Shown: positions 23,952 to 32,353, numbered from the stretch's first letter. The stretch: 46,924 bases of DNA from JBPCPM01 sp050999155 (GCA_050999155.1 JBPCPM010000005.1:1-46924); one strand, 5' to 3'. A program made the numbers and translations. The notes: a model not told the origin generated them from the sequence alone.

Positions 23952-25037
23952 GTGGCGCATCGAGTGAGCTTTATCCGCGGAGACGGGACGGGGCCGGAGC
24001 TGGCCGACCAGGTCGCGCGGATCCTTGAGTCGACCGGGGTCGAGTTCGAGTGGGACTGGCAGGAGGCCGGGACCGACGTGTACGAGGAGCAGGGCACGCC
24101 GCTGCCCGACAGCGTCCTTGAGTCGATCCGTGAGAACAAGGTCGCGATGAAGGCGCCGATCACCACACCGGTCGGCACGGGCTTTCGCTCGGTCAACGTC
24201 GCCATCCGCAAGGAGCTCGACCTCTACAGCTGCCAGCGCCCCTGCAAGTCCTACGAGGGCGTGCGCACCAAGTACCCCGAGGCCGACTTCGTCGTCATCC
24301 GGGAGAACACCGAAGACCTGTACGCGGGGATCGAGTTCGAAAAGGGCGCCGAGGGCACCCTGAAGCTCATCGACTTCGTCAAGGAGGTCGAGGGCTCGGA
24401 CATCCGCAAGGACTCGGGCATCTCCATCAAGCCGATCTCGGAGTTCGGGAGCGAGCGCATCGTGCGCTCCGCCTTCGAGTACGCGCAGAAGCACGGCCGC
24501 AAGAAGGTCACTGCGGCACACAAGGCAAACATCCAAAAATACAGTGACGGACTGTTCAAGGATGTCGCCGAGCAGGTGTCAAAGAATTACTCCGACATCG
24601 AATACGAAGACCGCATCATCGACAACCTGTGCAACCAGATCGTCTCGCGCCCCGACGAGTACGACGTGATCGTCACCGAGAACCTCTACGGCGACATCGT
24701 CTCCGACCTCGGCGCCGGCATGATCGGTGGCCTGGGCCTCGCGCCCGGTTCGAACATCGGTGATGACTACGCGGTGTTCGAGGCCACCCACGGCTCGGCG
24801 CCCAAGTACGCCGGCCAGGACAAGGTCAACCCCTCAGCGCTGTTGCTGTCCGGCGTGATGATGCTCCACTACCTCGAGGAGAGCGACGCGGCCGACAATG
24901 TCGAGAAGTCACTGGCCGAGGTCATCGCCGAAGGTGACAATGTCACCTACGACCTCAAGGAAAACCGCGACGATCCGTCGGCGGTTGGCACCAGCGGCAT
25001 GGCGGACGCGATCATCGAGAAAATTCAGAGTCGCTGA
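23952..25037 (+). CDS. icd: Isocitrate dehydrogenase
   Basis: A 361-residue member of the isocitrate/isopropylmalate dehydrogenase family. The N-terminus IRGDGTGPEL, the phosphate/isocitrate-binding SVNVAIRKELDLYSCQRP with IRENTEDLYAGIEF, the metal-binding GDIVSDLGAGMIGG and the cofactor loop ATHGSAPKYAGQDKVNP are all present. The Lys-Tyr pair in APKYAGQ corresponds to the NADP-selecting pair of E. coli Icd, whereas NAD enzymes usually have Asp-Ile there, so NADP may be the cofactor. I place the start at GTG 23952 (MAHRVSFIRGDG), with GGGAG five bases before it. The stretch around 24530-24610 is richer in A/T than its surroundings. Confidence 0.9.
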   Translation: MAHRVSFIRGDGTGPELADQVARILESTGVEFEWDWQEAGTDVYEEQGTPLPDSVLESIRENKVAMKAPITTPVGTGFRSVNVAIRKELDLYSCQRPCKSYEGVRTKYPEADFVVIRENTEDLYAGIEFEKGAEGTLKLIDFVKEVEGSDIRKDSGISIKPISEFGSERIVRSAFEYAQKHGRKKVTAAHKANIQKYSDGLFKDVAEQVSKNYSDIEYEDRIIDNLCNQIVSRPDEYDVIVTENLYGDIVSDLGAGMIGGLGLAPGSNIGDDYAVFEATHGSAPKYAGQDKVNPSALLLSGVMMLHYLEESDAADNVEKSLAEVIAEGDNVTYDLKENRDDPSAVGTSGMADAIIEKIQSR

Positions 25038-25083
25038 ACCGTCGCGCCGGGGCCCCTGACGTTGGAGCGCGGGCGGCCTCGCC

Positions 25084-25617
25084 TCAGGCGTCGGTGACGT
25101 CCTGCTGGACGCTCGGCTCGAACCGGGGCTCCCCGGGCGTCGTCGGCTCGGTCGTCGCTGCTGGGGCGTCGGCCGCTGCCGTGCCGTTGGAGGTCTCGGC
25201 TGCTGCTGCGGCTCCTGCCTCGCTGGCGTAGTAGCGACGACCGTCCTTGCGGGCCAGGCCGTCCTTCTGGAGCTCGGCCATCACGCGGTAGACGTAGTTG
25301 GGCTCGATCGACAACTGCTCGGCGATCTCGGGCACTGTGAGTCCAGGGCTGCGCTGAAGCAGTGAGACAGCCTGGTCGGCGCGGGTTCCTCCGCGGCGCC
25401 GCCGCCGCCGCTTGCGGGACCCGCCGCCGGAGCTGCCCGTGGCCGACTTGCTGCCTCGGGGGCGGCCCGGGCCGCGCTTGGCGGGGGCGCTCGGGCCTGG
25501 ACCGCCTTCGAGGATCTCGAGCGCCTGGCGGATGCGCAGGTACTCCTCGTGCAGCGGCTCGAGCTCCTTTACCCGGTCGCGCAGTTCGCCGAGCTTGGAA
25601 TCAAGAAAATCTGTCAT
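25084..25617 (-). CDS. Winged-helix DNA-binding protein with AT-hook and basic linker
   Basis: A 177-residue protein. It begins with a short coiled-coil helix (about residues 1-38, LRDRVKELEPLHEEYLRIRQ), then an AT-hook core GRPRGSK at about 50-57, a serine/glycine stretch and an arginine cluster (RKRRRRRRGG), a winged helix (about 78-125; VPEIAEQLSIEPNYVYRVMAEL and DGLARKDGRRYY), and an alanine/threonine/proline tail. This layout suggests an abundant chromatin-like or global regulator, binding DNA at two sites. I do not recognise a named family. The long upstream region with a hairpin and AT-rich tracts suggests its own regulated promoter. Confidence 0.75.
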   Translation of the reverse strand: MTDFLDSKLGELRDRVKELEPLHEEYLRIRQALEILEGGPGPSAPAKRGPGRPRGSKSATGSSGGGSRKRRRRRRGGTRADQAVSLLQRSPGLTVPEIAEQLSIEPNYVYRVMAELQKDGLARKDGRRYYASEAGAAAAAETSNGTAAADAPAATTEPTTPGEPRFEPSVQQDVTDA

Positions 25618-25655
25618 GTGTACACCTTCTGTGTCGTGTCAGAGAGTGAGTATGT

Positions 25656-25677
25656 ACCCCGCAATACACCTCGGGGT
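25656..25677 (-). promoter_or_regulatory. Hairpin in the leader of the winged-helix gene
   Basis: ACCCCG (25656-25661) pairs with CGGGGT (25672-25677) around ten bases, 39 bases upstream of the start codon. It could regulate the mRNA or be an operator. The region around it (25618-25740) is clearly richer in A/T than the genome and probably contains the promoter. Confidence 0.35.
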
Positions 25678-25834
25678 GAGAATAGCGCAGGCAGTCAAGA
25701 GTTACCGTCAACCCACGAAAAGGTGACGTGTGGTGACGGGGTGGGGGGACGTCCGGCGTGGGGGGTGACCGGCTCGTCGCCTCTGGTCGATCGGTGACAA
25801 TGACTCCCGCTTCCAGGAACGGACCGCGAGACTG

Positions 25835-26677
25835 ATGCTGAAGATCCGCCACTTCACCGACCCCGGATGTCCGTGGGCATTCTCCGCCGAGCCTGCGATG
25901 CGACGACTCGAGTGGTTCTACGGCGACCACATCGAATGGACACTGACCATGGTGGTCTTGGCCCGCAGAGCCGAGGACTACATCGAGCGGGGTCTGACGG
26001 CGGCACGCTTTGCTCGCCAGCTGCCGAGCTTCCAGACGCTGGGGATGCCTATCGATGCGCGTGAGCGGTCCCGCATGCACGGCACCGGCCCGGCCTGCCG
26101 CGCCGTTGTGGCCGCCGGGATATACGCCCCCGACTGCCAGATGGGCCTCCTGCGACGGCTGCGGGTCCTGGTGTTCGCCGGCGACCTGATCGACGATCCG
26201 GGGGTCATCGACCTCGCGGCGCAGGGCGCGGGCATCGACCCCGGCCAGCTGCGGCAGTGGATGGATGCCGACGCCGTCGAGCAGCGGTTCGAGGCCGACC
26301 ACGAGGCAGCCAGGGATCCCAGCGCGGCCGCCCGCGCCTGGCCCGAGAAGCTCGCCGCAGCCGACGACTCGCCCTGCGGGTACCGCTACACGTGTCCCGC
26401 CCTCGAGATCGCGGGGCCCGACGACGGGCGGATCGACATCCCGGGCATCCACCCGACCGAGAGCTACGAGCTGGTCGCCGCGAACCTCCTTCCCGGCGTC
26501 ACGCGCCGGTCCGCCCCACAACGGGTGGAGGATGTCCTGGAGTGGGCACCCTTCCCCCTGGCCACCGTCGAGGTCGCCGGGCTGCTCGGTGTTGAGCACG
26601 CCCAGGCGCGCGAGCGCCTTGCCCGGGTCGCTCGGGAGGACGCCGTCGGTTCCGACGGCTACTGGTCGCTGGGCTGA
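25835..26677 (+). CDS. DsbA-fold (FrnE-like) protein with C-terminal winged-helix-like domain
   Basis: A 280-residue protein. The N-terminus IRHFTDPGCPWAF is the DsbA/FrnE start, but the active site is DPGCPW with only one Cys (C12), not CxxC, so it is unlikely to be a standard disulfide oxidase. The helical insert and final strand of the DsbA fold occupy about residues 30-205. The last 50 residues (VEDVLEWAPFPLATVEVAGL and onward to DGYWSLG) look like a winged helix. Relatives act as isomerases, glutathione transferases or oxidoreductases. The ATG start is 30 bases past a GACAAT -10-like hexamer. It converges with the PhzF gene; the two stops overlap by 19 bases. Confidence 0.8.
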   Translation: MLKIRHFTDPGCPWAFSAEPAMRRLEWFYGDHIEWTLTMVVLARRAEDYIERGLTAARFARQLPSFQTLGMPIDARERSRMHGTGPACRAVVAAGIYAPDCQMGLLRRLRVLVFAGDLIDDPGVIDLAAQGAGIDPGQLRQWMDADAVEQRFEADHEAARDPSAAARAWPEKLAAADDSPCGYRYTCPALEIAGPDDGRIDIPGIHPTESYELVAANLLPGVTRRSAPQRVEDVLEWAPFPLATVEVAGLLGVEHAQARERLARVAREDAVGSDGYWSLG

Positions 26678-27492
26678 CCGACGGTCGACGCCGGGGCCCG
26701 GAGGGCGCCTTCGAGCATGGTCACGGCCGACCCGCGCAGGAGCACGCGGTCACCCGCGACCACCACCTCGAGCTTGCCACCGCGCGCCGACAGCTGTCGG
26801 CAGCGCAGCCGCCCACCTAACCTCGATGACCACCAGGGACCCAGGCAGCAGTGGGCCGAGCCGGTCACCGGGTCCTCGTCGATCCCCACGGCCGGGGCGA
26901 AGAAGCGGCTGACCACATCGGCGCCGTCCTCGGGCGCGGCGACGGCGGTGACGATCACGCCCCGCTCCCCGAGCCGGGCGATCGCATCCATGTCGGGGGC
27001 GCAGCCGCGCACCGCATCGGCGTCCGTGGTCTCGACCAGCCAGTCCATCCGGTTGCGCGCAATTGCGACCGCGTCGACGCCGAGCGCGAGGGCGGGGGCG
27101 CGGTCACGGACCTCGGTGGCGGGCTCGGCTGGGAAATCGAGCTCGACGACCGGGCCATCCTGCCGGGCAACCAGCTCTCCCGAAAGGGTCTGGAACGCCA
27201 CGGGGTCCGCCGGGGAGACCCGGCCCCGCTCCCACAGCAGATGAGCGCAGGCCAGCGTGGCATGCCCGCAGAGATCCACTTCGGCCGAGGGGGTGAACCA
27301 CCGCAGCGCCCAGCCGTCGTCCGCGGGATGGGCGAACGCGGTCTCGGAGAGGTTCATCTCCGCCGCGACCGCCTGCATCCACCTCTCCTCCAGCGGCCCC
27401 TCGGACAGGCACACGGCCGCCGGGTTGCCGGAAAACGGCTCGGCCGTGAAGGCGTCGACGATGGCCAGCGGCGGTCCGGCCCCGGCGCTCAT
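26659..27492 (-). CDS. PhzF-family isomerase/epimerase-like protein
   Basis: A 277-residue PhzF-like protein. Typical motifs: VDAFTAEPFSGNPAAVCL at the start, MNLSETAF with the conserved Glu that acts as catalytic acid/base in PhzF, RWFTPSAEVDLCGHATLA, and GIDEDPVTGSAHCCLGPWW near the C-terminus. PhzF itself isomerises a phenazine precursor; most homologues have unknown substrates, and there are no phenazine genes here. The ATG at 27492 gives the family N-terminus. The hydroxylase-like gene lies four bases upstream, so they are probably one operon. Confidence 0.9.
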   Translation of the reverse strand: MSAGAGPPLAIVDAFTAEPFSGNPAAVCLSEGPLEERWMQAVAAEMNLSETAFAHPADDGWALRWFTPSAEVDLCGHATLACAHLLWERGRVSPADPVAFQTLSGELVARQDGPVVELDFPAEPATEVRDRAPALALGVDAVAIARNRMDWLVETTDADAVRGCAPDMDAIARLGERGVIVTAVAAPEDGADVVSRFFAPAVGIDEDPVTGSAHCCLGPWWSSRLGGRLRCRQLSARGGKLEVVVAGDRVLLRGSAVTMLEGALRAPASTVGQPSDQ

Positions 27493-27496
27493 GGCA

Positions 27497-28123
27497 TCAG
27501 CGTGAGCGGCGCAACGGCGGGAGCGTCCCGAAGACGCGGTCCCACACCGGAGAGGACACCCCGTATCCGAACCGGTGGTCCTGGAAGTGGTGACGCATGT
27601 GCTGTTCGCGCAGCCGCCGGCCGATCGGGCCCTGGGGCACGCGGTGGTGCAGGTAGTAGTGGGTGTAGTCGTAGACGAGGTAGCCGGCGATGAACCCCGA
27701 GAAGGCCGGGAGCGCATGCGGGAGGCCGAGGACGACCGCGAACAGCCCGAAGAACAGCGCCGCGAGGGGGATGCTGGCTCCCGGTGGCATGACCAGGCGC
27801 AGCGGATCGTTTGGGTGGTCGTGGTGGATGCCGTGGATGATGTGGTGCATCCGGCGGCCCACCGCGTTGTCGGGCTGCCAGTGGAACACCAGCCGGTGCA
27901 GCCAGTACTCGGTGAGGGTCCAGGACACGAGCCCTCCGGCGACCAGGCCGATGGTGGTCACCGCGCCGAGTCCGTCGGCCAGGCCGAGCACCATCGTCGC
28001 AACCACCACCGGCACGAACATCACGGCCGGCACCACCGGGTGCACACGCGACAGCCGGTCGAGCAGGGCGCTGTCGAACAGCGGAGGGGAGGCTTTGAGG
28101 TGATCGGAGTGCGATGGGGCCAT
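27497..28123 (-). CDS. Fatty acid hydroxylase/sterol desaturase-family membrane protein
   Basis: A 208-residue membrane protein with four or so hydrophobic helices and the histidine clusters of the di-iron fatty acid hydroxylase superfamily: HRLVFH, HHIIHGIHHDHP, HYYLHH and HMRHHFQDH. The spacing fits fatty acid 2-hydroxylase, so it probably hydroxylates a lipid acyl chain using O2. The ATG at 28123 (MAPSHSD) is preceded by GGAAG at a normal distance; the open frame continues upstream across the divergent neighbour's promoter and is not coding. The PhzF gene follows four bases later. Confidence 0.88.
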   Translation of the reverse strand: MAPSHSDHLKASPPLFDSALLDRLSRVHPVVPAVMFVPVVVATMVLGLADGLGAVTTIGLVAGGLVSWTLTEYWLHRLVFHWQPDNAVGRRMHHIIHGIHHDHPNDPLRLVMPPGASIPLAALFFGLFAVVLGLPHALPAFSGFIAGYLVYDYTHYYLHHRVPQGPIGRRLREQHMRHHFQDHRFGYGVSSPVWDRVFGTLPPLRRSR

Positions 28124-28308
28124 GACGCTTCCAAGAGTACCGCCGCCGCGGCAGATCTCCACATCGGCGAAAAGCCCGCACGATGCGGGGAAATCGTCGC
28201 GCAGCGGGGGCGAAAGCCTAGTAGCCCGAAGCTTGTTCTCGGGAATTTGTTGCGATTTGCGGAATCGCCTGTGACGTTCGTCCGCTCGCGTGTCACCCTT
28301 GCCGCGTG

Positions 28309-28578
28309 ATGCCCGCCGTCGCCGTCCAGCTGCCCGCCCCGCCCTCCCCGGCGACCGGTCAGCGGACCCCCCGGCGCAAGGCCGGACAGCCCCGTTGCGA
28401 GGATTGCTTCTTCCGCCAGAACCTCCTCTGTGCGCTCGCCGAGGGACCCTGCCCGACGTTCCGGCAGGCCAGCCCCGAGGGGCTCGTCCCCCCGGCCCAG
28501 CTGACGCTGCTCGAGCGCCAGCGGCCGGCCAGCGTCGCCCCGCTCGGGCTCCGCGACCTTCCGCGCACACAGGGCTGA
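28309..28578 (+). CDS. Small four-cysteine protein, unknown function
   Basis: An 89-residue protein (ATG 28309; GTG 28306 is an equally possible start one codon earlier). A proline-rich, basic N-terminus is followed by PRCEDCFFRQNLLCALAEG and PCPTFRQ: cysteines C30, C33, C41 and C48 (C-x2-C-x7-C-x6-C), suitable for a zinc or iron-sulfur site. Then GLVPPAQLTLLERQ. The pattern looks like a conserved small protein rather than a random frame, because the cysteines cluster and codon use is normal. I cannot assign a function. It is divergent from the hydroxylase-like gene and 61 bases before an RNase Z-like gene. Confidence 0.6.
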   Translation: MPAVAVQLPAPPSPATGQRTPRRKAGQPRCEDCFFRQNLLCALAEGPCPTFRQASPEGLVPPAQLTLLERQRPASVAPLGLRDLPRTQG

Positions 28579-28639
28579 TAGCAGGCCCCAAGCCCAACCG
28601 GCCCGGATAGCATGGCCTCGTCCCACCGGAAGGAGCCAT

Positions 28640-29437
28640 GTGAACATCCGGGTGCTCGGCAAGTCACCTGCCTATACGGACGCCGGGGGAGCCTGTAGCG
28701 GCTACCTCGTGGGGGAGGGCGACACGAACGTCCTGCTCGACTGCGGCTCGGGGGTCTTCTCCAAGCTCCGCCAGTGCCTTGACTACTGCGCGCTCGACGC
28801 AGTCGTGATCTCCCACCTGCACGCGGATCACATCCTCGACCTGATCCCGTACGCCTACGCGCTCACGTACGCCCCGCGCCAGCAGCCGGTCCCCGTCGCC
28901 CGCTGGGAGGGGACCGACAATCCGGCCCGTCCCCGGCTGATCGCTCCTCCCGGGGCCGGCGAGGTCTTCACCACCATGACCGAGCTGTGGGCCAACCCCA
29001 CCCTGATCCAGGACGCGTTCGCGCTGGAGGAGTACGACCCCGACGAGGAAATCGAGATCGGACCGATGCGCGTCCGCTTCGCCGAGGTCCCGCACTTCAC
29101 GACCACCTACGCCGTCGAGTTCGCCCACGCCGATGATCCCGGACGACGGTTCACCTACGGCGCCGACTGCCGTCCCTCCAGCGAGCTGGTCGAGTTCGCT
29201 CGCGACAGCCCGCTGCTTTTCGTGGAGGCCACGCTGCCCCGGCCCGAGCGGGGCGGGGTCCGCGGACACATGACCCCGGGCGAGGCCGGCGAGCACGCCA
29301 AGCAGGCCGGCGTCGAGCGAGCCGTCCTGATCCACATCTCCGACGAGCTCGACACCCTGTGGGCCCGCAACGAAGCGGCCGCCGCCTTCTCCGGGCAGGT
29401 CGACGTGGCCTCCGAAGGCGCCGTCTACGAGATCTGA
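28640..29437 (+). CDS. RNase Z-like MBL-fold hydrolase
   Basis: A 265-residue MBL-fold protein with the HLHADH metal motif at residues 59-64, preceded by LLDCGSGV, and followed by PHFTTTYAVEF, TYGADCRPS (bridging Asp region) and LIHISDE (final His). This order resembles RNase Z and related nucleases/phosphodiesterases, but the protein is shorter than RNase Z and lacks an obvious exosite arm; an arylsulfatase- or phosphodiesterase-like activity is as likely. The GTG start at 28640 has AAGGAG five bases upstream; an overlapping ATG at 28638 hits a stop at once. A -10-like TAGCAT lies upstream. Confidence 0.85.
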   Translation: MNIRVLGKSPAYTDAGGACSGYLVGEGDTNVLLDCGSGVFSKLRQCLDYCALDAVVISHLHADHILDLIPYAYALTYAPRQQPVPVARWEGTDNPARPRLIAPPGAGEVFTTMTELWANPTLIQDAFALEEYDPDEEIEIGPMRVRFAEVPHFTTTYAVEFAHADDPGRRFTYGADCRPSSELVEFARDSPLLFVEATLPRPERGGVRGHMTPGEAGEHAKQAGVERAVLIHISDELDTLWARNEAAAAFSGQVDVASEGAVYEI

Positions 29438-29446
29438 CCGCTGTGG

Positions 29447-29474
29447 TTGGCGGGCCGTTCGGGCGGGGTACAGT
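29447..29474 (+). promoter_or_regulatory. Promoter of hsp20-lon, probably leaderless
   Basis: TTGGCG (29447-29452) and TACAGT (29469-29474) are separated by 16 bases. TACAGT ends eight bases before the GTG of the hsp20 gene, so transcription should start at or next to the start codon. No Shine-Dalgarno is seen. Confidence 0.55.
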
Positions 29475-29482
29475 CTCCGGTC

Positions 29483-29929
29483 GTGAGTTCTTCCCGCGAC
29501 CTGTTTGCCAACTTCGAACGCATGCGCCGCGAGATGGACGAGCTGTTCGGCGACGTCTGGGAGCGTGCCGGGTTCCCCGCCCACCAGCCCGTCTTCGCCC
29601 CCAAGGCCGACGTCTACTACTGCGGTGAGCCCCCGAAGGCGATCGTCCGCGTCGACCTCCCCGGCGTGGAGCTGGAAGCGATCGATCTCCAGATCAACGG
29701 TCGTGAGCTCGTGGTCTCCGGCCATCGGCCGGTACGTGAGACCGAGGGGCGTGTCTACCAGCAGGTCGAGGTCGACACGGGCCCGTTCCAGCGGGAGATC
29801 GAGCTCGGCGCCGAGGTGATCGGATCCGAGGCCTCGGCCACCTACGAGGACGGCGTCCTGCGCATCGAGCTGCCGTTGGCCGGCGTCGACGACGCGGGGC
29901 ATCGGGTGCGCATCGAGCGCAACCGGTAG
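29483..29929 (+). CDS. Hsp20/alpha-crystallin small heat shock protein
   Basis: A 148-residue chaperone. An N-terminal arm (FANFERMRREMDELFGDVW) leads to an alpha-crystallin domain (about residues 38-135): PKADVYYCGEPPKAIVRVDLPGV, INGRELVVSGHR, and the late strand ATYEDGVLRIELPLAG. Small heat shock proteins hold unfolding proteins for refolding or degradation. I use GTG 29483, since the promoter TACAGT sits just before it; the open frame extends 12 codons upstream across that promoter. lon starts directly after its stop, so chaperone and protease are co-expressed. Confidence 0.9.
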   Translation: MSSSRDLFANFERMRREMDELFGDVWERAGFPAHQPVFAPKADVYYCGEPPKAIVRVDLPGVELEAIDLQINGRELVVSGHRPVRETEGRVYQQVEVDTGPFQREIELGAEVIGSEASATYEDGVLRIELPLAGVDDAGHRVRIERNR

Positions 29930-32353
29930 ATGGACGACGCCGACGCGCTCACCCGGTTGCTGGATCCCGGCGCCAACGGCGGCCCCGAGGTGCAGGTCGC
30001 CACGGGCGACGGGCTCGAGGGTCCTGCCCCGGTCCACGACCTGCCCGAGCAGCTGCCGTTGCTGCCGCTGCGCGAGACCGTCATGTACCCGGACACGGTC
30101 TCGCCGCTGGCCGTGGGCCAGCCGCGCTCGATCCGCCTGGTCAACGACGTGCTCTCCGGCCAGCGCGCGCTCGTGCTGGTCGCCTCGCGCGATCCCGAGC
30201 TCGAGGAGCCCGGCCCGGACCAGCTCCACGATGTCGGCGTCGCGGCCACCGTGGTGCGCATGATCAAGGTGCCCGACGGCACGCTGCGGATCCTCGTGCA
30301 GGCCACGCGCCGCGTGCGCATCGACGAGTCGGTGGCGACCGAGCCCTACCTCGTCTCGAAGATCGCCGAGCTCGAGGACGTGGTCAAGCCGTCGGCCCGG
30401 CTCGAGGCCCTGACGCGCAACGTCCAGAAGACGTTCTCCGAGATCATCGAGCACATCCCCTACCTTCCGGAGGAGCTGCAGCTCGCCGTCGCCAACGTGG
30501 AGGACCCGTCGGCGCTGGCGCACCTGATCGCCGGCGCGCTGCGGATCAGCGTCGACGAGAAGCAGGAGCTGCTGGAACAGCTCGACGTGGCCGCCCGCCT
30601 GCGGCGGTTGTCGGCCATCCTCACCCGGGAGCTGGAGGTGATCCAGCTCGGGGCCAAGATCCAGGACCAGGTCCAGTCCGAGCTCTCAGAAGGCCAGCGG
30701 GAGTTCTTCCTGCGCCAGCAGCTCAAGGCGATCCAGGAGGAGCTCGGCGAAGGCGAGGGCGGGGCGGAGATCTCCGAGCTGCGGACCAAGCTCGAGGAGG
30801 CCGGGCTGCCCGAGGGGGCGATGCGCCAGGCCGAGCGGGAGCTCTCGCGCCTTGAACGGCTGCCCGAGTCCGCGGCCGAGCACGGCGTCATCCGCACGTA
30901 CCTGGAGTGGCTGACCGATCTGCCGTGGGACCGGCGCACCGACGACAACCTCGACATCGCCCACGCCCGGGAGGTGCTCGACGCCGACCACTACGACATG
31001 GACGAGATCAAGGAGCGGATCCTCGAGTACCTCGCGGTCCGCCGCCTGCGCCCCGACTCGCCTGGGCCGATCCTGTGCTTCGTCGGCCCCCCCGGCGTCG
31101 GCAAGACGAGCCTGGGCCGCTCGATCGCCCGCGCGCTGGGCCGCGAGGCCGAGCGGATCTCGGTCGGCGGCGTCCGTGACGAGTCCGAGATCCGCGGTCA
31201 CCGCCGCACCTACATCGGAGCGATGCCGGGGACGATCGTTCGCGCCCTGCGTGACGCCGGCTCGCGCAACCCGGTGTTGATGATCGACGAGATCGACAAG
31301 ATGGGCGCGGACTTCCGCGGCGACCCGGCCAGCGCCATGCTCGAGGTGCTCGACCCCGAGCAGAACTCGACCTTCCGCGATCACTACCTCGATCTCTCGT
31401 TCGACCTCTCCGAGGTCCTGTTCGTCACCACCGCCAACGTGCTGGACCCGATCCCCGGCCCGCTGCGTGACCGCATGGAGGTCATCCAGCTCGCCGGCTA
31501 CACGCCGACGGAGAAGCTGCACATCGCCAAGCGCTATCTGGTCCCGCGCCAGATCGAGCGCAACGGCCTTACCGCGTCGCAGGTCAGCTTCTCCGAGCCG
31601 GCCCTGCGGGCGATCATCGACGAGTACACGCGTGAGGCCGGGGTGCGCAACCTCGAGCGCCAGATCGGAACGGTCGCGCGCAAGCTGGCCCGGGAGCTGG
31701 CGGAAAAGCCACGACGCAAGCGCAAGCGGCGTTCGGTCTCGGCCACCCTGGCCCGTGAGCTGCTCGGCCCGCGGAGGGTGTGGTCGGAGACCCGGCGCCG
31801 GGTGCAGTCGCCGGGCGTCGCCACCGGCCTGGCCTGGACGGCGAGCGGGGGGGAGATCCTGTTCATCGAAGCCACGGCGATGCCGGGCTCGGGCAAGCTG
31901 ACGATCACCGGGCAGCTCGGCGATGTGATGCGCGAGTCGGCGCAGGCGGCGCTGTCGTGGGTGCGTGGACATGCGTCGGACGTGGCGGCCGGTCTCGAGG
32001 ACGACTGGTTCGCCACCCACGACCTCCATGTCCACGTCCCGGCCGGCGCGGTGCCCAAGGACGGACCGTCGGCGGGCGTGGCGATGGCGACGGCCCTGGC
32101 CTCGATGCTCAGCGGGCGGCGGATCCACACGAACATCGCCATGACCGGCGAGATCACGCTCACCGGCCAGGTGTTGCCCGTCGGCGGGATCAAGGAGAAG
32201 GCCCTCGCCGCCCAGCGTGCCGGGCTGGACACCGTGCTGCTGCCGGCGCGCAACGAGGGTGACGTCGGCGAGATCTCCGAGGCCGAGCGCGAGGGCCTGG
32301 AGTTCGTGTTCGTCGAGCGCGTCGAGCAGGCGCTCGAACGCGCCCTGCGCTGA
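29930..32353 (+). CDS. lon: ATP-dependent Lon protease
   Basis: An 807-residue Lon. The N-terminal substrate domain starts at LPLLPLRETVMYP (about residue 42); the AAA+ domain has Walker A GPPGVGKTS and Walker B VLMIDEIDKMG, with VGGVRDESEIRGHRRTYIGA between them; the protease domain carries the catalytic serine in PKDGPSAGVAMATAL and the catalytic lysine in GGIKEKALAAQRAG. A basic stretch (PRRKRKRRSVS) joins ATPase and protease domains. The ATG follows the hsp20 TAG with no gap. Lon degrades damaged proteins, and pairing with Hsp20 makes a quality-control operon. Confidence 0.96.
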   Translation: MDDADALTRLLDPGANGGPEVQVATGDGLEGPAPVHDLPEQLPLLPLRETVMYPDTVSPLAVGQPRSIRLVNDVLSGQRALVLVASRDPELEEPGPDQLHDVGVAATVVRMIKVPDGTLRILVQATRRVRIDESVATEPYLVSKIAELEDVVKPSARLEALTRNVQKTFSEIIEHIPYLPEELQLAVANVEDPSALAHLIAGALRISVDEKQELLEQLDVAARLRRLSAILTRELEVIQLGAKIQDQVQSELSEGQREFFLRQQLKAIQEELGEGEGGAEISELRTKLEEAGLPEGAMRQAERELSRLERLPESAAEHGVIRTYLEWLTDLPWDRRTDDNLDIAHAREVLDADHYDMDEIKERILEYLAVRRLRPDSPGPILCFVGPPGVGKTSLGRSIARALGREAERISVGGVRDESEIRGHRRTYIGAMPGTIVRALRDAGSRNPVLMIDEIDKMGADFRGDPASAMLEVLDPEQNSTFRDHYLDLSFDLSEVLFVTTANVLDPIPGPLRDRMEVIQLAGYTPTEKLHIAKRYLVPRQIERNGLTASQVSFSEPALRAIIDEYTREAGVRNLERQIGTVARKLARELAEKPRRKRKRRSVSATLARELLGPRRVWSETRRRVQSPGVATGLAWTASGGEILFIEATAMPGSGKLTITGQLGDVMRESAQAALSWVRGHASDVAAGLEDDWFATHDLHVHVPAGAVPKDGPSAGVAMATALASMLSGRRIHTNIAMTGEITLTGQVLPVGGIKEKALAAQRAGLDTVLLPARNEGDVGEISEAEREGLEFVFVERVEQALERALR

